A stretch of 64,000 bases of DNA from Setoptus koraiensis (GCA_048013815.1 CM106585.1:21266001-21330000), one strand, 5' to 3'; shown: positions 48,988 through 63,893, counted from the stretch's first letter. Numbers and translations: made by a program. Notes: a model not told the origin generated them from the letters alone.

Positions 48988-49200
48988 TTAAAACGAATCT
49001 CTGTAATGTCTACCATTCTCGTGCACGATACGATTGAAATAGGCTGAATCTCTGCTAGGGGTGGCGAAACTCCTCCGCGAACAATTTTTGTCAAATAGAA
49101 GATTTTGACAGGTATCCGTTTGTTTTTGCCAATTTCCGCCGACGAATGGATCTTTTTTCGCTGTATCCACCATTCCTTCAAACACACTAGCGCGTGACAT
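48988..49200 (-). pseudogene. possible triosephosphate isomerase fragment, broken
   Basis: The minus strand encodes KKDPFVGGNWQKQTD, close to the TPI N-terminal FFVGGNWK strand. Another frame then gives VSPPLAEIQPIS, like the TPI VxPPxxYID segment. Further on HENGRHYRDSF recalls GHSERRHxFGES. The three come in the right order but in shifted frames and closer together than in TPI. There is no intact gene around them. It could be coincidence; the FVGGNW match is the main support. Confidence 0.3.
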
Positions 49201-49825
49201 TTTTTCGTGTCCTTTTTGAATGATGGTATTGGATCCATAAGAGCATTATCTTGAAGGAATTAAAGTCAGAAAACTAATACAAATTTGCCAATTTAGACAA
49301 GATCCGGGACACGATCGCCAAAATCCGACAAAGAAACTTTTTCATACTTGGCGCCAGAACGAGCTTCCAGCATCACATGACCTAAGCGTGATAGCGGTCC
49401 GGGTATTTCTCGGAATTGTTCGAATTACTTGACAGGTCATTCGTTATGCATCTCGGGGATTTTTAGGGTTTTTTTTTGTTTTTTGCATCCATTCATCTTT
49501 TGAATATCCCTGAAAAAGAACGCCCCCTCTCAAAGGCAGCTCATTCGTGTGCACTTGAGCATCATTCTATCCGATTACGGCTAAAATATAGATCGTGAAT
49601 CTACAGATGTGATGTACAGATGTGATTGTCCATTGATTCAAACGGTTATTATATTTCCATCACATCATTATTACTAATTGACATTATTGCCTATTATTAT
49701 AATCGTTAGTTAGAGTTACAGAAAACGTCAAAATTATTAGTAGACATTCTCTCAATCGCAGACGATTATTTTCAGCAACAATTTCGAATTATTAGAAAAG
49801 CAAACAAGTTGAAGCTTCGGGCAGG

Positions 49826-52800
49826 ATGCTTCAAGCGGAGGAATTGCCCCAGCCAAGCATTGGCCACCAGCAACCTGCCACAAATTTCCTCGATTTGGAC
49901 ACACTTGTGAGCTATATACAAAAGAGAGTTGTCTCATTACTTGAATCCAACGATGTGGCGCCACGTTCTTTGATTAACATCCTAAATGAGCAGTCGTCAA
50001 GAGAGATTCTATCTCGATTTATTACCGATCCTCAATTACGAACTGTGTTGATTCGTCGCTATCCACGCAAAGAGGAGGGCGACGACGAAGAAGATGTATT
50101 CGATTGTGAATGTCTCTATGACCTATCAATATTCAGTCCAGAACTACAATTTGGTAATGCCGAGCCAGTTGTATTCATTAAATATTCTCAATTCTTAGAG
50201 GCCGATAAAAGGATGATGCGTCAAATTGGTATATTGACATTGAGCGATAAAGATTCCTATCAAATATTGCACTCTCACGTTAGCTCATTTGTAGCACCTT
50301 ATTTTAAACTATGTGTCAAAGATACAGGACGAGTAGGCGACAAAATGGTACCCAATGTCGAGAAGCACATTGCCGAACTCGAAATGAGTTTGTTGCATTT
50401 ACAACAAAACATTGACATTCCTGACATTACCTTGCCAATTAATCCTATTATTAATGCTACTATGAAACGTTGCCTAGAACAAGAGAAACGACCTGCAACA
50501 GTCAATGATTTTAGTGATAAAGTTGAAGATTCTGTTTTCCTCAATCAATTACAAAATGGCGTCAACAGATGGATAAGAGAAATACAACGTGTTACAAAGT
50601 TTGAGAGGGATCCCTCATCAGGAACAGCCCTTCAGGAGATAAGTTTTTGGACAAATCTCGAACGTGCGCTATTAAGGATTCAAGAGAAAAGAGAGAGCCC
50701 GGAGGTCCTTCTAACATTGGATATTCTTAAGAAAGGTAAACGTTTTCACGCTACCGTCAGTTTTGATGCAGATACTCAATTGAAAGAAGCTCTAGCTCAA
50801 GTAAATGACTACAGCCCTATCATGAAAGACTTCACTGCTTTGGACGAGTTATTGTCGACAACTGATTTAGATAAATTGAGCTCAGCTTTACAAGCGATCT
50901 TTCAGCATCTCAAAAAGATAAGAAATACAAAGTATCCATTCAAGAGAGCCCTCAAACTGATTGAAGCCATCTCCAGGGACTTAACTGCTCAAATGTTGAA
51001 AGTATTGGGAACTAGACGATTGATGCACATACCGTTCGATGAGTTCGAACGAGTTAATGCAATGTGCACCAAGGTATTCACTACATGGGAAGATGAATAC
51101 GACAAACTTCAGAACCATCTCAGAGACATGATCAAAAAGCAACGCGAAGAAAAAATCAAGCTCACGTGGAGAGTCAATTTGGCGCACCAAAAACTGCAAT
51201 TTAGGATGAAGAGTATGACAGTATTTCGTCAACAACATGAACAATTGAGAACTGTCATAACTCGTGTTCTCAGACCAACAAACACAAAGAAAGAACGTTT
51301 GGAGGAAGGCGCAGTTGTAGAGCAAACTGGTCACGTATCATCAGAATTTGCTGATATCAGTGCTATAGAAGAGGTAGATTCTGCCTACGAGCTAGTTAAA
51401 GAAATCGACGCTTGCGACATCAGCAAGGAAGGCGCGGACGCGTGGGAAGCAGCCCAGAAAAGATACGAGGAAAGAATAGATCGTGTGGAGTCATGTATCA
51501 CTGCAAGATTACGGGATCAATTAGGCACAGCTAAGAGTGCAAACGAAATGTTTAGAATATTCAGTAGATATAATGCATTGTTCGTCCGTCCTCACATTAG
51601 GGGTGCGATTAGAGAATATCAAGCACAACTCATACAAAGAGTCAAGGATGATATTGAGGCTTTGCATGAAAACTTTAAGATAAAGTCGGTTGATTACTCG
51701 AAATCGAAAACAGCTTTGATGGGAAAAGTCCGAGATATACCTCCCACATCTGGTAGTATTATTTGGACTAAACAAATCGAACGGCAACTAATAGTATACA
51801 TGAAACGAGTTGGTGATATTTTAGGAAAAGGTTGGGAGAATCACCTAGAAGGCCAGAGGCTGAGCCAAGATGCGGAGAAATTCAAATATATGTTAAATAC
51901 TCAAGCCTTATTCGATGATTGGTGCAGTAATGTTACTCAGCGACATCTTAAAGTGACGGATACTTCTAAACAGCAACAGATACCGCTCTTCTTGATTGAA
52001 AGCTGCCGATCTAAATCTGGTGTAGGTAACATACTGAAAATTAGAGTAAATTTCATGCCAGAGGTGATAACTTTCTACAAAGAAGTTCGCAATTTAAGAG
52101 CCTTATCTTTTCGAGTTCCCTTGGCTATTGTGAACAAAGCACATCAAGCCAATCAGCTATATCCCTCAGCAATATCTTTAATAGAATCATTGAAGTCATG
52201 TGAAAGGACATGCGAAAAACTAGAGGAGAGACCATCTGTGAAGCCACTGGTGGCTGAAATGAAACTGGAAGAGCAAAGGTTGAAAAGGTATGGAGTTGAT
52301 CTTATCTGGGACTCCTTCAAAGTAGAGAAATATGTTCAAGATTTCGCCAAACATGTCTACAACTTTGAGGACAAGGTAGATGAATTGCTTGCGATCGACG
52401 AACGTATAGAAATAGAAGTAAAAAGTTTGGGAGCTTGTGCATACTCTCCGACTGTATTTTCGGAAATACTCTCGAAGATCCAGAAAGCTGTTGACGATTT
52501 GAGTTTGCACCAGTATTCTAATTTGAATCAATGGGTCAAGTCATTGGATGCTCGCATCGAACAGAGATTAGCAGCTCGTCTGCAGGCAGGTATTCAATCT
52601 TGGACTGAGGCCCTGATAGGAAAGAAGCAGGATGATGATTCCGAAAATAGTCCAGACACTACCATGGGTAATAAACCTGGCGGTGAACCTAGAATAAATG
52701 AGATTGTTCATGAACTGAGAATAACAAACCAAGTCATGCACGTCAATCCCGGAATTGAAGATGCACGTTACAACCTGATGCAACAATTGTTTGCTTGGCA

Positions 52801-55800
52801 AAATGTGATCCTTACCCTGAATCGTATTGAATCAACTAGGTATCAAGTGGGCTTGGAGAGGACATCCATCGGACCATACAAAAATCTTCTCACCAAGTTA
52901 CCGGATGGTGCACTTCACTTAGAGGCCGCATACAGAGCCATTGAGGAAAAAATTAAGCAGATGCAAGATTACATCCAGCAATGGTTGGCTTATCAATCTC
53001 TGTGGGATTTGCAACCCGATATGCTTTATGATAAATTAGGTAATAACATTTCTCGTTGGATCAACACCTTGATTGAGATCAAAAACTCAAGGGCTACCTT
53101 TGACACGAGCGACACCAAAAAACGCATCGGTCCCATCGTAGTAGATTATGCTCGGGTACAGAGTAAAGTAGCCCTCCAGTATGATTCTTGGCACAAAGAT
53201 AAAGTGATGTCCAAATTTGCGTCCTTGCTCAGCGTGGAAATGTCTGATCTCCACTCCGCAATTTCGAAGGCAAGAACTGATCTGGAACTACAATCAATAG
53301 ACAGTGCAGATACCAAAGATGCAGTCTCTTTTATCACATTTGTCCAAGCTCTCAAGGCCAAGGCTCTAGATTGGGAAAAGCAAGTAGATTTATACAAGAA
53401 AGGTCAGCAGACATTGGAGAGACAACGTTTTCAGTTTCCGTCAGGTTGGCTTCATGTTGATAACATTGATGGAGAATGGAGCGCTTTCAACGAGATTATG
53501 AGACGAAAAGACTCATCGATTCAAGCTCAGATCTCAACACTGAGAGTCAAGATTATAGCTGAGGATAAATCTGTGGAACAAAGAACTGCCGATCTCTTGG
53601 ATGACTGGGAGGGTAAAAAGCCCATTCAGGGATCATCTGCTCCAGTAGATGCCCTCAATTGCTTGGCCATATACGAAGCCAAGTTTTCGCAACTGAAAGA
53701 AGATCGTCAGAACCTATCGAAAGCAAAAGATGCTCTAGAACTGATAGACTCCAATATTAACGTGGATCAACGTAAATCGAGTCATGGAAAACTTGAGGTA
53801 GCTTTAGAAGAACTGCAGGATCTCAAAGGTGTCTGGTCAAAACTGTCCAAGATATGGGCCCAAATAGAGCAACTGAGAAATCTTCGATGGAGTTCTGTTC
53901 AACCAAGAGATCTTAGAAAAAGTTTGGATGAATTATCCAATCAACTGAAAGAAATGCCATCAAGACTACAAAGTTACGCTAGTTATGATCATGTCAAATC
54001 ACTAATTAAGGGGTACCTAAAAGTTAATCTATTAGTTCATGAATTGAAATCAGATGCACTCAGAGATCGTCATTGGAAACAGTTGATTAAAATGCTCAAT
54101 GTTCAATGGGTATTATCTGAGTTAGATCTCGGAAAAGTCTGGGATATAGACCTCCAACGTAATGAAAATATTATCAAAGACGTCATACTTATCGCTCAAG
54201 GAGAGCTCGCGTTGGAAAATTTCCTGAAACAAGTGGAGGGGGCCTGGCAAGAATATGAACTAGATCTAGTCAATTATCAAAACAAATGCGTTCTAATAAC
54301 CAAGTGGGACGACCTATTCAACAAAGTCAAAGAACATATTAACTCTCTATCCGCAATGAAACTCTCTCCTTACTACAAACAATTCAAAGATGATTCCACA
54401 AAGTGGGAAGAAAAGCTCAACAAAATTAGTGCTCTATTCGATGTTTGGATCGATGTTCAACGTAGATGGGTTTATCTGGAAGGAATCTTCTCTGGTAGTT
54501 CCGACATTCAATCACTTATGCCAAAGGAGACAGCACGCTTTAGAACCATAAGCTCGGAAAATCAATCTGGTTTCTTGAAACTCATGCGACAAGTGTCAGA
54601 GAAGAGGCGCGTTATTGATGTGCTAGACATACCCGATGTACAACGTAACCTTGAATGGCTTGCTGATCAACTCTCGGCTACACAAAAGGCACTAGGCGAA
54701 TACCTTGAGCGCGAAAGATCATCATTTCCAAGATTTTATTTCGTCGGTGATGAGGATCTACTAGAAATTATTGGTAACTCAAACAACATAGGTAGATTAC
54801 AAAAACACTTTAGGAAAATGTTTTCCGGGGTCGCGTCAATCATCTTGAGCGAAGATTCGACTCTCATCTTGGGAGTTAGCTCTAGGGAGGGAGAGGATCT
54901 TATGTTTTTCAACAAGGTATCAGTCAAGGAAAATCCTAAAATCAACACATGGCTTCGTCTTATGGAGCAAGAGATACGATTGACCATCGCAAATTTATTA
55001 GCTAAAGCAGTTGTCGATATTGCCAAGTTTAAAGATGGTAACTTTAGTCCAGATGATTACATACAATGGCTAGATACCTACCAGGCTCAAGTTGCTGTGT
55101 TAGCTGCGCAAATTGCGTGGTCTGAATCAATGGAACTAGCTCTGAACTCTAGAGAGAAAGATCCAAGTTTAGGTACTAAACCTCTAGAGGAATGCCTCTC
55201 ATCGTGTGAGACAACTTTGAGAATTTTAGCTGACTGTGTCTTAGAGGAGCAGCCTCCCTTGAGACGCCGTAAATTAGAACATCTGATCACCGAGTTTGTT
55301 CACAAGAGGGACATTACTCGTGAACTCATAAAGCAAAACATCGAATCTCCAAAATCCTTCGCTTGGTTGAGGTTAATGAGATTCTACTTTGACCCTAGAC
55401 AACAAGATGTCCTACAACAACTGTCAGTTCATATGGCAAACGCACGATTCTACTACGGTTTTGAATATCTTGGAGTGCAAGACAAACTAGTTCAGACTCC
55501 ACTTACTGATCGATGTTACTTGACAATGACTCAAGCGTTAGAGGCTCGCCTGGGAGGATCTCCCTTTGGACCAGCCGGAACCGGTAAAACTGAAACAGTC
55601 AAAGCTCTTGGTCATCAGCTCGGTAGATTTGTCCTCGTTTTCAATTGTGATGAAAATTTCGATTTCCAAGCAGTTGGGCGCATATTTATCGGTTTGTGCC
55701 AAGTAGGTGCATGGGGTTGTTTCGATGAATTCAATCGTCTTGAGGAAAGGATGCTTTCTGCCGTCTCTCAACAGATACAAACTATTCAAGAAACATTAAA

Positions 55801-58800
55801 ATCGTCTGGCAACGTCAAAGATAAATCCTTGGTTGTAGATCTCATAGGCAAGCAAGTTTGTCTGAACCCAAACATGGCGATTTTCATCACTATGAATCCA
55901 GGCTACGCAGGAAGATCGAACTTACCTGACAATCTTAAGAAACTTTTCCGCCCGCTGGCGATGAACAAACCAGATCGACAACTGATAGCCCAAGTGATGT
56001 TGTTTTCTCAAGGTTTCAGGATGGCTGAGAACCTAGCAAACAAGATAGTTCCCTTCTTCAAACTATGTCATGAGCAATTGAGCTCACACTCGCATTACGA
56101 TTTTGGATTAAGGGCACTCAAGAGCGTTCTTGTTTCCGCTGGTATTATCAAAAGAGACTTGTTGCATTCTAATGTAGTCGACAGAATATCTGAGGATCCT
56201 ATACAAGAACAACAGATACTGATGCAATCAGTTTGTGAAACCATGAAACCCAAATTAGTTGCTGAGGATATACCACTTCTTTCCTCTCTCCTATCCGATG
56301 TGTTTCCAAATGTAACTTACGAAGAATCAAAGATGGGTGATCTCAGAGCTAGCATTGAAGCAGTCTGTAAAGAAATGAATTTGGTATACGGAGACAAGGA
56401 CACAGAGCAAGGATCTGCATGGGTGGAAAAAGTTCTTCAACTCTACCAGATAAGTAAGTTGAATCACGGATTGATGATGGTTGGACCTTCGGGCTGTGGT
56501 AAATCGACTGCATGCACCGTTTTACTACGTGCTATGGACCGTTTAGATGATGTAGAGAGTGTTTGCCACGTCATAGATCCCAAAGCCATTAGCAAAGATC
56601 TGCTATATGGTACTCTAGACCCAAATACCAGAGAATGGTCTGATGGTCTTTTCACTTGTATATTGCGTAAAATAATAGATAACGTAAGAGGAGAAATCAA
56701 TAAGCGACACTGGATTATATTCGATGGAGATGTAGATCCAGAATGGGTCGAGAATCTCAACTCTGTACTAGACGACAACAAGTTACTAACTTTACCAAAC
56801 GGAGAGCGTCTAAGTTTACCACCTAGTGTAAGGATACTTTTCGAAGTCCAGGATTTGAAGTTTGCCACTTTGGCCACAGTTTCCAGATGTGGTATGATAT
56901 GGTTCAGTGAGGATGTATTAACAACCAAAATGCTCGTAGATAATTTCCTAATGCAGCTAAAGAATGTACCTGTCGAGGATGCTGAAACGAGTCAGGTAGC
57001 AGATTACCGAAAAATGATACCATCTACAGGAGATTCGCAAATGAACACAATTGAGAAGTTTTCAACTTCATTGTTGTCTCAACAAGAAATTGCTGTTATC
57101 CTAGAGCCTCATCTTGAAGAAGGTCAAATAGTGTGTAGAGCGTTAGATTTCGCCTTGGAAAATGAGCACATCATGCAATTCACAAAATTCAGAGCCTTCA
57201 GAACCCTATTCTCTATGTTGAATCATACAGTCCGATCTGTTCTACGTTACAACAACAATCACCCAGACAATTCAATGAAGTCCGATCATTTGAGAGATTA
57301 TGTAGTCAATAGTTTAGTTTACAATGTGTTGTGGTCATTCACAGGTGACGCCAGATTAGACGTTAGAAACTCGTTGAGCAAGTTCATCCGAGACAACATG
57401 CACACTATTGAACTACCGTCAGCTCAATTGTTAGATTATGAAGTTCTTATTAATACTGGAAAATGGGCTCTATGGCAGAATAGAGTACCACAAATTGAGG
57501 TCGAAACGCATAAAGTTGCTGCTCCCGATGTTGTAGTTCCAACAATAGACACAGTCAGGCACGAGGCTCTACTCAACAACCTATTGGCAGAACATAAACC
57601 AATAATCTTGTGTGGACCTCCTGGTTCCGGAAAAACTATGACGTTATTTAGCTCCTTGCGATCTCTTCCTAACATGCAAGTAGTCGGACTGAATTTTTCA
57701 TCGGCAACCACACCAGAGCTCCTTCTAAAAACTTTTGATCATTACTGTATCCATGAACGGACACCAAACGGTGTCGTTCTTCGACCCAAGGAAAGAGGTT
57801 GGTTGATTCTTTTCTGTGATGAAATCAACTTACCTTCCATGGACAAATATGAGACAATACGTGTGATTAGTTTCCTTCGGCAACTTGTTGAGCGAGGTGG
57901 ATTTTGGCGCACATCTGATCATACATGGGTGAAGACGGAACGAATACAATTTGTCGGTGCATGTAATCCTCCCACCGACCCTGGAAGAAAACCTCTATCA
58001 TTGCGTTTCTTGCGCCATGTTCCTATAATATACGTAGACTATCCAGGAAGAACATCTTTGATGCAAATTTATAGCACATTCAACCGAGCCATGCTGCGAA
58101 TGGTACCTAATCTAAGATCGTATTCAGACCAGCTTACATCCGCTATGGTCGAATTTTATCTCCTATCGCAGCAAAGATTCACCCAGGATATGCAGCCCCA
58201 TTATATTTATTCCCCTCGTGAACTTACCCGATGGGTCAGAGGTATATGCGAAGCTATCAGACCCTTAGATGCTCTTTCTATCGAAGAACTAGTCAAGTTG
58301 TGGGCTCACGAAGCTCTTAGATTATTCCAAGATCGTCTCGTCGAAGATTCAGAAAGAGAATGGACCGATAAAAATATAAATGAAGTGGCGAAAAGAAACT
58401 TCCCTAGCATAGATTCTGACAAAGCGTTGGAGAGGCCCATCTTATACTCTAACTGGTTGAAAAAAGATTACGTCGCAATCGATAGAGATGAACTGAGAGA
58501 TTTCACAAAGGCAAGACTTAAAGAATTTTGTGAAGAAGAGCTGGATGTTGAATTGGTATTATTCAATGAGGTATTGGACCACGTTTTGCGCATAGATAGA
58601 GTTTTTAGGCAACCGCAAGGCCACCTTCTTTTGATTGGTGTCTCTGGAGCAGGGAAGACAACCTTATCTAAATTTGTAGCCTGGATGAATGGATTGAGCA
58701 TTTTCCAAATTAAGGTTCACAACCGTTATACTGCTAGTAACTTCGATGAGGATCTGCGACAAGTACTAAGAAGAGCAGGCTGTCGCAACGAAAAGATTTG

Positions 58801-61800
58801 TTTCATATTAGACGAATCAAATGTTCTGGACTCAAGCTTCCTCGAAAGAATGAACACACTCTTAGCCAACGGCGAAGTCCCCGGTTTGTTCGAAGGTGAC
58901 GAGCTTAGTGCACTCATGACTCAATGTAAGGAGGGTTCCCAACGAGAGGGTCAAGTCATCAAAGAACCCGAAGAGTTGTACAGATGGTTCACAAACCAAG
59001 TCATGAAGAACTTACATGTTGTATTCACCATGAACCCTTCTACTGAAGGTCTGAAAGATAGAGCCTCAACTTCACCTGCCTTATTCAATCGTTGTGTTGT
59101 CAACTGGTTCGGGGATTGGTCAGATGAGGCATTATTCCAAGTTGGCAAACAATTTACGTCCAAACTTGATATCGACCGTCAATACATCGCGCCGGAGAAA
59201 TTTCCCAAAGCATTCGTCGACCTTCCGGAACCACCAAGCCACAGGGATGCTATAAACAATGCATTTGTTTACGTTCATCAAACACTGCATAAGATGTATG
59301 AAAGAATGCGCAAACGAAACCAACGTGTAACATACATAACCCCTAGACACTACCTAGACTTTATAAACCACTATGTCAAGCTTTTCCATGAGAAATGCTC
59401 GGAGTTACAGGATGAGCAACTGCATCTTACTGTCGGTTTGAATAGAATCAACGAAACAGTCGAACAAGTTGAAGAGATGCAGAGTTCTCTAAAGATCAAG
59501 AGTGTGGAATTGGAAGCCAAGAATAAAGAAGCCCAGTCTAAAATGGAGAATATAATCCAGAACCGAGAGGAGGCTAGGCACCGCACCAAAGAGTCAGAAG
59601 AGATTCAAAAAGCACTGATGAAGCAAGAAAGCGTCATTGCAGAAAAAAGAGCCTCAGTCATGGAAGATTTGAGCAAGGTAGAACCGGCAGTACGAGAGGC
59701 TCAACAAGCTGTCCAATCCATTAAGAAACAAAATCTCATTGAGGTCAGATCTATGACGAATCCACCTGCAGCTGTAAAATTAGCAATGGAATCAATATGC
59801 CTACTCCTAGGTGAACAAAACACTGATTGGAAGACTATTCGATCCATGATTGTTGGTGAGAATTTCATCTCCACTATAGTCAACTTCTCAAGCGACAATC
59901 TGTCGGATAACATTAGAAAGCAGATGCGTGAGAAGTATCTCAAGAATCCTGATTACAGTTTTGAGAAGATTAACCGTGCTTCATCAGCTTGTGGACCCCT
60001 AGTGAAATGGGCTTGCGCTCAATTGAATTATGCCGATATGGTTAGACAAATAGAGCCGTTAAGGAATGAGCTCAAAAGTTTGGAGGCTGAAGCCTCTGTC
60101 AACAAAAAGAAAGCGGAGGAGAATAAAGACATATTGGAGAGATTGAAGAAAACTATCGATTCATATGAAGAAGAATACGGTGGCCTCAAATACGAAGCGA
60201 AAATGATCGAGGAAGGTTTGAAAACAGTTGAAGCGAAAGTAAACCGCAGTATGGCATTGTTGGGTAGTCTCAGCTCTGAGAGAACGCGCTGGGAGAAAGC
60301 CAGTCACGAGTTCAAGAGTCAAATGGATAACATCGCCGGTGACGTGTTATTGTCATCAGCTTTCTTGGCCTACGCAGGATTCTTCGACCAACAAAGCAGA
60401 ACGACCTTATTTGATTTGTGGAGGGCACATCTAAGACAATCTCACATCAAGTTCAGGCCTGATCTGGCACTAACCGAATATCTCTCATCACCCGACGAAC
60501 GGCTCAGGTGGCAAGCCAACGCTCTGCCCAGCGATGACCTTTGCACAGAGAACGCAATCATGATGAGAAGATTCAATAGATATCCTCTCATTATAGATCC
60601 AAGCGGTCAAGCTACTAAATTCTTGCTCAATGAATTCAAGGGTCGAAAGATAACAAGGACAAGCTTCTTGGATGATTCATTCAGGAAGAATCTTGAGTCT
60701 GCTCTCAGATTTGGTAATCCATTATTGGTACAAGATGTCGAGAATTATGATCCTATTCTAAACTCTGTCCTGAATCGCGAGGTTCGAAAAACCGCTGGAC
60801 GTGTCCTTATATCACTGGGCGATCAAGATATTGATTTATCACCCAGTTTCTGCATCTTCCTATCAACACGTGATCCAACCGTTGAATTCTCCCCGGATAT
60901 TTGCTCAAGAGTGACATTTGTCAACTTTACCATCACAATGAGCAGTCTTCAAAGTCAATGCTTGCATCGATCTCTGAAAGCCGAGCGACCAGATATCGAC
61001 GAAAAACGATCAGATCTACTCAAGTTACAAGGAGAATTCCAAGTTAGATTGAGGCAATTAGAGAAATCGCTATTGCAAGCTTTGAACGACTCCAAGGGTA
61101 GAATTTTGGATGATGATTCCGTGATCTCTACGCTTGAACGGCTCAAACTAGAGGCAGATGAGATATCCCGTAAGGTTGAGGAGACCGATAGAGTCATCGA
61201 AGAAGTTGAAACAGTGTCTCAACAATACAATCCACTATCTGTTGCTTGCAGCTCCATCTTCTTCACCATGGATAGGCTTAACCAAGTGCACTCCCTATAC
61301 CAATACTCGCTTGATTTCTTCTTCGGAATATTGGATGATGTACTGAACAAAAATACCAAATTGGACAATGTCATAGATAAGAATAAGAGGCTATCCATAA
61401 TAACAGAGAATCTCTTTGAGAATGTTTACAAACGGGTTACCCGTGGAATGTTGCACGAAGATTGGATTGTGTTTGCTACATTATTGTGCAAAATACATCT
61501 CAAAGTATTATCTACAGAGCCCAACTTTGAGAAAGAGTTTGACTATTATCTTCGTAATAGACGCCAGGCTATTGCCGTGGATTCCTCTGGTGCCATAACA
61601 ACGGTCGCTTCCAACTTCAAGTCTGTTAGTTGGTTAACAACTGTACAAAATCAAGCTTTAGAATCATTGATATTATCCGATCTAACCCAATTCAAATGCT
61701 TGACTGACTTAATAGTAGAAGGTGCCGATAGTATAAAGAGTTGGATGGAATTACCGGCGCCTGAATTGTCCGTGCCGATCTTGTGGGATAACACCACTCC

Positions 61801-63841
61801 TATCACAGCCATCGGTACAGCAATGCGTCAGTTGATTATTATTCAAGCATTTAGGCCAGATCGAATACCCGCTATGACAGACATATTTGTGAGAGCAGTA
61901 TTAGGGAATCAGTTCGTTGATTGTAACGATGGCGAAGTAAGATTAGCTGACGTGGTTGACAAAGAAATTAAAGCCTCTATACCTGTTCTGATGTGTTCTG
62001 CCTCTGGCTACGACGCCAGCGGAAGAGTTGATGATTTGGCAGCTGAACTTTCGCGACCCATCACCTCTATTGCCATAGGATCAGCTGAAGGATTTAACCA
62101 AGCTGAGAGTGCCATCAATAGCGCTTCGAAGAATGGCAAGTGGGTCATGCTCAAGAACGTGCATCTAGCTCCACAATGGCTGGTGCAACTGGAGAAGAAA
62201 CTCTACTCCCTGGAGCCCCATACAAACTTCCGCCTATTCTTAACATTGGAGATTCATCCGAAAATTCCCGTCAATTTACTACGTGCTGGTCGAATATTCG
62301 TCTATGAGCCACCTCCTGGTATTAAGGCTAATCTGCTCAGAACATTCAATACTATACCTGCTTCGCAAATGATGAGAACACCTAATGAAAGGTCTAGATT
62401 ATACTTCTTGCTTGCATGGTTCCATGCGATAGTCCAGGAACGACTACGTTATCGACCGCTAGGTTGGTCAAAATGTTATGAGTTCAACGAGTCTGACTTA
62501 AAAGTTGCAGTCAGCACACTGGACACATGGCTTGATTCGGCAACCCAAGGAAGAAACAACATAGCTCCCGAAAAGATACCTTGGCAGGCAATATGCACAT
62601 TGTTAGGCGAGTGTATTTATGGTGGTAAAGTGGACAACATATTCGATCATCGACTGCTCAAATCGTTCCTTAGAAAATTCTTTACTAGCAAGAGTTTTGA
62701 GTCGGATGGTTTCGCTTTGGTTGAAGATAGACTGAATCCGAATAATACTGTTCTCATTCCCGAAGGTATACGTCGAGATCAATTTCTATCTTGGGTTGAG
62801 GCCCTGGGTCCATCGAGTCAATCACCAACTTGGTTAGGTTTGCCGCCCAATGCTGAACGGGTTATACTAAGAAATCACGGCCAGAATATGATAAGCAAAT
62901 TATTAAGATTGCAGGCACTAGAGGATAACGACGAAGTTTTGGTGAGCATAAGCCAGAAAGCTGGTGACTCTAGCACTGATTCCTCTTTGGTGAGCGAACT
63001 TTCAGGTGGTGACGTAAGACCTACATACATGCGAGAGTTGGCGATAGATATCGAGAATTGGTTGAAGTTTCTGCCTGATAGATTGGAATTTTTGCGAAGA
63101 AGTATGGACAATATCAAAGATCCCTTATTTAGATACTTTGAGAGAGAAGTCAGCGTTGCTGCTAAGCTGCTCATGGATATAAGACGTGATCTGATGGAGT
63201 TGAGGGACATTTGCGATCCAGATAAGAGAATCAAGCAAACAAATTTCCACCGTGATATGGTCGAGCGTCTAGTCAAGGAACAGATACCGGAACATTGGAT
63301 CAGATATAAAGTATTGAAAGATATGAAAGTCAGGGCTTGGATAACAGATTTCTCGGAGCGCCTGAAACAACTGAACAGCGTTGTCGAAAGGTCCTCATCT
63401 TCGTTGAAAAATTTGCCAATCAACCTTGGGCGCCTTCTAAACCCTGAGGCCTATATCACCGCCACTAGGCAGTACGTGGCTCAAGCAAACAGTTGGTCGT
63501 TAGAAGAGTTGGAATTGGAGTTCACCATTCACGATACTACAAACGGCTCAGAGATGGATGGCGGTAGTTTTACCATACTTGGATTGCATTTGGAGGGAGC
63601 TACTAGCAGAGACAATAAATTATATCTTACGACTGCCATAATGACAGAGATTCCACTGGCAAGTATGAAATGGGTCAAGCGTAAGGCCAAAGAGGAAGGT
63701 TATATATCATTACCCGTGTATTTGGACCAAACAAGAGATGATCTACTGTTTACTATTGAAATGAAACCGGATGGCCAGGACAATATATGGTCATTCTTTG
63801 AGCGAGGTGTTGCTGTGACTTGCTGCTCAGCATCAGCTTGA
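49826..63841 (+). CDS. Dhc64C: Cytoplasmic dynein 1 heavy chain, complete, single coding exon
   Basis: 4671 residues, close to the human (4646) and fly (4639) proteins and collinear with them throughout. It is the motor subunit that moves cargo to microtubule minus ends. The tail (about 1-1250) includes the conserved [23 protein letters not shown] segment. The linker runs from about 1255. AAA1 P-loop GPAGTGKT is at 1915-1922 with Walker B CFDEFN at 1965-1970. AAA2 P-loop GPSGCGKS is at 2220-2227, AAA3 GPPGSGKT at 2597-2604 (FCDEIN about 2663), AAA4 GVSGAGKT at 2938-2945 (LDESN about 2995). Stalk coiled coils lie at about 3178-3310 and 3408-3505, with the microtubule-binding domain between (from NPPAAVKLA, 3312). 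AAA5, AAA6 and the C-terminal domain follow, ending in [10 protein letters not shown]. The ATG is the first after an in-frame TAG at 49793. The absence of introns in 14 kb is unusual; the frame is intact and looks functional. Confidence 0.97.
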   Translation: MLQAEELPQPSIGHQQPATNFLDLDTLVSYIQKRVVSLLESNDVAPRSLINILNEQSSREILSRFITDPQLRTVLIRRYPRKEEGDDEEDVFDCECLYDLSIFSPELQFGNAEPVVFIKYSQFLEADKRMMRQIGILTLSDKDSYQILHSHVSSFVAPYFKLCVKDTGRVGDKMVPNVEKHIAELEMSLLHLQQNIDIPDITLPINPIINATMKRCLEQEKRPATVNDFSDKVEDSVFLNQLQNGVNRWIREIQRVTKFERDPSSGTALQEISFWTNLERALLRIQEKRESPEVLLTLDILKKGKRFHATVSFDADTQLKEALAQVNDYSPIMKDFTALDELLSTTDLDKLSSALQAIFQHLKKIRNTKYPFKRALKLIEAISRDLTAQMLKVLGTRRLMHIPFDEFERVNAMCTKVFTTWEDEYDKLQNHLRDMIKKQREEKIKLTWRVNLAHQKLQFRMKSMTVFRQQHEQLRTVITRVLRPTNTKKERLEEGAVVEQTGHVSSEFADISAIEEVDSAYELVKEIDACDISKEGADAWEAAQKRYEERIDRVESCITARLRDQLGTAKSANEMFRIFSRYNALFVRPHIRGAIREYQAQLIQRVKDDIEALHENFKIKSVDYSKSKTALMGKVRDIPPTSGSIIWTKQIERQLIVYMKRVGDILGKGWENHLEGQRLSQDAEKFKYMLNTQALFDDWCSNVTQRHLKVTDTSKQQQIPLFLIESCRSKSGVGNILKIRVNFMPEVITFYKEVRNLRALSFRVPLAIVNKAHQANQLYPSAISLIESLKSCERTCEKLEERPSVKPLVAEMKLEEQRLKRYGVDLIWDSFKVEKYVQDFAKHVYNFEDKVDELLAIDERIEIEVKSLGACAYSPTVFSEILSKIQKAVDDLSLHQYSNLNQWVKSLDARIEQRLAARLQAGIQSWTEALIGKKQDDDSENSPDTTMGNKPGGEPRINEIVHELRITNQVMHVNPGIEDARYNLMQQLFAWQNVILTLNRIESTRYQVGLERTSIGPYKNLLTKLPDGALHLEAAYRAIEEKIKQMQDYIQQWLAYQSLWDLQPDMLYDKLGNNISRWINTLIEIKNSRATFDTSDTKKRIGPIVVDYARVQSKVALQYDSWHKDKVMSKFASLLSVEMSDLHSAISKARTDLELQSIDSADTKDAVSFITFVQALKAKALDWEKQVDLYKKGQQTLERQRFQFPSGWLHVDNIDGEWSAFNEIMRRKDSSIQAQISTLRVKIIAEDKSVEQRTADLLDDWEGKKPIQGSSAPVDALNCLAIYEAKFSQLKEDRQNLSKAKDALELIDSNINVDQRKSSHGKLEVALEELQDLKGVWSKLSKIWAQIEQLRNLRWSSVQPRDLRKSLDELSNQLKEMPSRLQSYASYDHVKSLIKGYLKVNLLVHELKSDALRDRHWKQLIKMLNVQWVLSELDLGKVWDIDLQRNENIIKDVILIAQGELALENFLKQVEGAWQEYELDLVNYQNKCVLITKWDDLFNKVKEHINSLSAMKLSPYYKQFKDDSTKWEEKLNKISALFDVWIDVQRRWVYLEGIFSGSSDIQSLMPKETARFRTISSENQSGFLKLMRQVSEKRRVIDVLDIPDVQRNLEWLADQLSATQKALGEYLERERSSFPRFYFVGDEDLLEIIGNSNNIGRLQKHFRKMFSGVASIILSEDSTLILGVSSREGEDLMFFNKVSVKENPKINTWLRLMEQEIRLTIANLLAKAVVDIAKFKDGNFSPDDYIQWLDTYQAQVAVLAAQIAWSESMELALNSREKDPSLGTKPLEECLSSCETTLRILADCVLEEQPPLRRRKLEHLITEFVHKRDITRELIKQNIESPKSFAWLRLMRFYFDPRQQDVLQQLSVHMANARFYYGFEYLGVQDKLVQTPLTDRCYLTMTQALEARLGGSPFGPAGTGKTETVKALGHQLGRFVLVFNCDENFDFQAVGRIFIGLCQVGAWGCFDEFNRLEERMLSAVSQQIQTIQETLKSSGNVKDKSLVVDLIGKQVCLNPNMAIFITMNPGYAGRSNLPDNLKKLFRPLAMNKPDRQLIAQVMLFSQGFRMAENLANKIVPFFKLCHEQLSSHSHYDFGLRALKSVLVSAGIIKRDLLHSNVVDRISEDPIQEQQILMQSVCETMKPKLVAEDIPLLSSLLSDVFPNVTYEESKMGDLRASIEAVCKEMNLVYGDKDTEQGSAWVEKVLQLYQISKLNHGLMMVGPSGCGKSTACTVLLRAMDRLDDVESVCHVIDPKAISKDLLYGTLDPNTREWSDGLFTCILRKIIDNVRGEINKRHWIIFDGDVDPEWVENLNSVLDDNKLLTLPNGERLSLPPSVRILFEVQDLKFATLATVSRCGMIWFSEDVLTTKMLVDNFLMQLKNVPVEDAETSQVADYRKMIPSTGDSQMNTIEKFSTSLLSQQEIAVILEPHLEEGQIVCRALDFALENEHIMQFTKFRAFRTLFSMLNHTVRSVLRYNNNHPDNSMKSDHLRDYVVNSLVYNVLWSFTGDARLDVRNSLSKFIRDNMHTIELPSAQLLDYEVLINTGKWALWQNRVPQIEVETHKVAAPDVVVPTIDTVRHEALLNNLLAEHKPIILCGPPGSGKTMTLFSSLRSLPNMQVVGLNFSSATTPELLLKTFDHYCIHERTPNGVVLRPKERGWLILFCDEINLPSMDKYETIRVISFLRQLVERGGFWRTSDHTWVKTERIQFVGACNPPTDPGRKPLSLRFLRHVPIIYVDYPGRTSLMQIYSTFNRAMLRMVPNLRSYSDQLTSAMVEFYLLSQQRFTQDMQPHYIYSPRELTRWVRGICEAIRPLDALSIEELVKLWAHEALRLFQDRLVEDSEREWTDKNINEVAKRNFPSIDSDKALERPILYSNWLKKDYVAIDRDELRDFTKARLKEFCEEELDVELVLFNEVLDHVLRIDRVFRQPQGHLLLIGVSGAGKTTLSKFVAWMNGLSIFQIKVHNRYTASNFDEDLRQVLRRAGCRNEKICFILDESNVLDSSFLERMNTLLANGEVPGLFEGDELSALMTQCKEGSQREGQVIKEPEELYRWFTNQVMKNLHVVFTMNPSTEGLKDRASTSPALFNRCVVNWFGDWSDEALFQVGKQFTSKLDIDRQYIAPEKFPKAFVDLPEPPSHRDAINNAFVYVHQTLHKMYERMRKRNQRVTYITPRHYLDFINHYVKLFHEKCSELQDEQLHLTVGLNRINETVEQVEEMQSSLKIKSVELEAKNKEAQSKMENIIQNREEARHRTKESEEIQKALMKQESVIAEKRASVMEDLSKVEPAVREAQQAVQSIKKQNLIEVRSMTNPPAAVKLAMESICLLLGEQNTDWKTIRSMIVGENFISTIVNFSSDNLSDNIRKQMREKYLKNPDYSFEKINRASSACGPLVKWACAQLNYADMVRQIEPLRNELKSLEAEASVNKKKAEENKDILERLKKTIDSYEEEYGGLKYEAKMIEEGLKTVEAKVNRSMALLGSLSSERTRWEKASHEFKSQMDNIAGDVLLSSAFLAYAGFFDQQSRTTLFDLWRAHLRQSHIKFRPDLALTEYLSSPDERLRWQANALPSDDLCTENAIMMRRFNRYPLIIDPSGQATKFLLNEFKGRKITRTSFLDDSFRKNLESALRFGNPLLVQDVENYDPILNSVLNREVRKTAGRVLISLGDQDIDLSPSFCIFLSTRDPTVEFSPDICSRVTFVNFTITMSSLQSQCLHRSLKAERPDIDEKRSDLLKLQGEFQVRLRQLEKSLLQALNDSKGRILDDDSVISTLERLKLEADEISRKVEETDRVIEEVETVSQQYNPLSVACSSIFFTMDRLNQVHSLYQYSLDFFFGILDDVLNKNTKLDNVIDKNKRLSIITENLFENVYKRVTRGMLHEDWIVFATLLCKIHLKVLSTEPNFEKEFDYYLRNRRQAIAVDSSGAITTVASNFKSVSWLTTVQNQALESLILSDLTQFKCLTDLIVEGADSIKSWMELPAPELSVPILWDNTTPITAIGTAMRQLIIIQAFRPDRIPAMTDIFVRAVLGNQFVDCNDGEVRLADVVDKEIKASIPVLMCSASGYDASGRVDDLAAELSRPITSIAIGSAEGFNQAESAINSASKNGKWVMLKNVHLAPQWLVQLEKKLYSLEPHTNFRLFLTLEIHPKIPVNLLRAGRIFVYEPPPGIKANLLRTFNTIPASQMMRTPNERSRLYFLLAWFHAIVQERLRYRPLGWSKCYEFNESDLKVAVSTLDTWLDSATQGRNNIAPEKIPWQAICTLLGECIYGGKVDNIFDHRLLKSFLRKFFTSKSFESDGFALVEDRLNPNNTVLIPEGIRRDQFLSWVEALGPSSQSPTWLGLPPNAERVILRNHGQNMISKLLRLQALEDNDEVLVSISQKAGDSSTDSSLVSELSGGDVRPTYMRELAIDIENWLKFLPDRLEFLRRSMDNIKDPLFRYFEREVSVAAKLLMDIRRDLMELRDICDPDKRIKQTNFHRDMVERLVKEQIPEHWIRYKVLKDMKVRAWITDFSERLKQLNSVVERSSSSLKNLPINLGRLLNPEAYITATRQYVAQANSWSLEELELEFTIHDTTNGSEMDGGSFTILGLHLEGATSRDNKLYLTTAIMTEIPLASMKWVKRKAKEEGYISLPVYLDQTRDDLLFTIEMKPDGQDNIWSFFERGVAVTCCSASA

Positions 63842-63887
63842 TTTTAAGTTTAGTTCTATTTGTAATATAAACATGTATATTTGATAT

Positions 63888-63893
63888 AATAAA
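63888..63893 (+). terminator. polyadenylation signal of the dynein gene
   Basis: AATAAA lies 47 bases after the stop codon, so the 3' untranslated region would be very short. Confidence 0.7.

Larger units (their letters stand above)
48658..49825. other. intergenic region between the secreted-protein and dynein genes
   Basis: About 1.17 kb. It contains the polyadenylation signal at 48818, the possible pseudogene fragment near 48990-49200, and the dynein 5' region. GATTATTTTCAG ending at 49775 looks like a splice acceptor, so the dynein messenger may have an intron in its 5' untranslated region. Confidence 0.6.
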
